Source of the DNA: Prevotella ihumii
Lineage (GTDB): Bacteria > Bacteroidota > Bacteroidia > Bacteroidales > Bacteroidaceae
Assembly (NCBI RefSeq): GCF_900155655.1
Contig: NZ_LT706987.1
Span: 587,976 to 651,975, forward strand
Direction of reading: 5' to 3'
Length of the DNA stretch: 64,000 nt
Below the pieces are notes generated by a model. The model was not told the origin of the DNA. It made no database searches and saw only the letters and a list, made by a program, of their open reading frames with translations. Below, piece after piece: positions 63,033 through 64,000 of the stretch. The stretch's first letter is position 1. Every line of letters begins with the position of its first letter. A program made the position numbers and the translations under genes.

Positions 63033-63107
63033 TTTAGTCTCCTCCTCCACCCCACGGCACTCGTGGGATGGATAAAAATAAAGGAGAAGACTGATAAACA
63101 TAACAAT

Positions 63108-63797
63108 ATGGATAAATTCAGATTTCTCCTTACAATAATAGGCTTTACCGTTTCGACCGTGTCTTTGGCACAGTCGAGTGGTAAAGCCTCTTATTATAGT
63201 AATAGTTTACACGGACGAAAGATGAGTAACGGTGAGCGTTACGACCGTAACGACTTTACTTGTGCACATCGTACGCTTCCTTTTGGTACACAGTTGCGTG
63301 TAACAAACACAAAGAATGGCAGGGAAGTAATAGTACGTGTTACCGATCGTGGACCATTTGTACGAGGGCGCATTGTCGACCTATCATACGCTGCAGCCAG
63401 CGAGATTGGTATGATTTCGAGCGGTGTAGCGTATATCAAAGTTGAGGTATTGCCTAAAGATACCGAAATTCCTTTCGCTTCAGAACCCATCGTTCCCAAG
63501 TTTCCAGAGGTGGAATATGGTTTAGCAGGTGTATGTTACGAGTTTATACCTGAATGGGGAAGCAAGGGAAAGGACGATAAACCAACTACCATAGAACGCA
63601 AAGTAAAGACTTCACTAAACCCAAATAAAAAGTCAATAGTTAGACCCGTTAAGCCAAAAACCGATAACAGCAAAAAACGACCTACCGAGACTAAGCCTAA
63701 CAACAACAATACTGCGACTCAGAAAAAAGAGAAGTCGAACAAGTGGACTGACTTCTTTAAAAGTATAAAAGAAGGCGTAACAGGGCTGTTTGAATAA
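63108..63797 (+). CDS. rlpA: RlpA-like septal/double-psi beta-barrel protein
   Basis: 229 residues with a signal peptide (MDKFRFLLTIIGFTVSTVSL). The RlpA double-psi barrel fills about 25-115: GKASYYSNSLHGRKMSNGER, ACAHRTLPFGTQLRVTN-like text, and VRVTDRGPFVRGRIVDLSYA with the catalytic Asp. Instead of a SPOR domain the C-terminus is a Lys/Asn/Thr-rich disordered region (about 165-215). RlpA proteins cut denuded peptidoglycan at division sites. It starts 76 bp after gdhA; the ATG at 63108 was chosen for the signal peptide. Confidence 0.88.
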   Translation: MDKFRFLLTIIGFTVSTVSLAQSSGKASYYSNSLHGRKMSNGERYDRNDFTCAHRTLPFGTQLRVTNTKNGREVIVRVTDRGPFVRGRIVDLSYAAASEIGMISSGVAYIKVEVLPKDTEIPFASEPIVPKFPEVEYGLAGVCYEFIPEWGSKGKDDKPTTIERKVKTSLNPNKKSIVRPVKPKTDNSKKRPTETKPNNNNTATQKKEKSNKWTDFFKSIKEGVTGLFE

Positions 63798-63819
63798 GCT
63801 TTCACATAATTAGAAGACA

Positions 63820-63875
63820 GCAATAAACCGCTATCAAATGGAGTTTATCTCTTTTTGATAGCGGTTTATTATTGC
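63820..63875. terminator. Terminator of rlpA
   Basis: GCAATAAACCGCTATCAAA pairs with TTTGATAGCGGTTTATT and continues into ATTGC, a stem of about 18 bp. The T-rich flanks could serve both directions. Beyond it, to 64000, I see no gene. Confidence 0.85.
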
Positions 63876-64000
63876 AATACATTCCAATTCTAAATTGCAC
63901 AATCTTTGTCTTATAGAAAAAAAGAGAAATAAAGAAGTATAATAAGAACAATAAAAAGAATTTACCCAATTGATATGAACCTCCAAACACTTTTTGTCAA

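Overview
The window comes from a member of the Bacteroidota, most likely a Prevotella-type organism. Promoter-like sites throughout follow the Bacteroidota pattern TAnnTTTG. The gene content fits too: a TonB/ExbB/ExbD/ExbD/PstS-like/TPR operon, PorT of the type IX secretion system, GLPGLI and GSCFA proteins, a stand-alone AICAR transformylase, and a CTnDOT-type integrative element. I cannot fix the species.

Positions 1-13964 are the integrase-proximal end of a CTnDOT-family integrative and conjugative element (ICE). From the left edge inward it carries a DNA methylase/helicase (cut by the window), a DUF1896 protein, topoisomerase III (exc), a DUF3945-type protein (orf3), two excisionase-like proteins (xis2c/xis2d), two divergent helix-turn-helix proteins, an AT-rich cargo segment, a small integrase-linked gene and the IntDOT-type integrase. 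The cargo is a Hachiman anti-phage system (hamA + hamB) behind an XRE regulator. hamB is cut by an IS30-family element, and removing that element with one AAG duplication restores a continuous 707-codon frame.

Positions 13950-15968 are a CRISPR array with 26 identical 47-bp repeats of type II-C Bacteroidota style and 26 spacers of 29-30 bp. No cas gene or tracrRNA is visible in the window. The ICE appears to have integrated inside a repeat of this array. The repeat contains GTATCTTTGC, a perfect match to the CTnDOT attB core GTANNTTTGC. At the ICE end the core reads GTAACTTTGC, followed by five ICE-like bases (ACCAA) and then exact repeat sequence to the repeat end. The same core doubles as a Bacteroidota -7 promoter element, with TTG 19 bp upstream in every repeat, so each spacer probably has its own promoter. 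The array therefore looks like a severed half of a CRISPR locus, with the rest expected beyond the far end of the ICE.

Positions 16-64 kb are chromosome. In order: the TonB-system operon (16.2-21.8 kb); ribBA and a long LptF/G permease (22.6-25.8 kb); tRNA-Met; an ECF sigma/anti-sigma/exported protein operon (27.1-29.4 kb); an IS110-family element; a frameshifted small exported protein gene; a membrane-anchored MutS-like ATPase; pgeF-obg and adk-hpt; NAD(P)HX repair; AICAR transformylase; rplS; a 5'-nucleotidase split into two genes; porT; a ferredoxin; an esterase-like protein; fructose-bisphosphate aldolase; GSCFA and Fur proteins; peptidases; a decayed radical SAM gene; a peptide/GLPGLI/TonB-receptor-like cluster; clpB; a nitronate monooxygenase-like gene; gdhA; and rlpA.

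The intergenic spaces hold several non-coding repeat families: two MITE-like elements with TTAA-type ends (one nested in the other), a family built of AAACATATATGTTT and CAAAGTTSAACTTTG palindromes, and GTCNGAC runs spaced about 9 bp apart.
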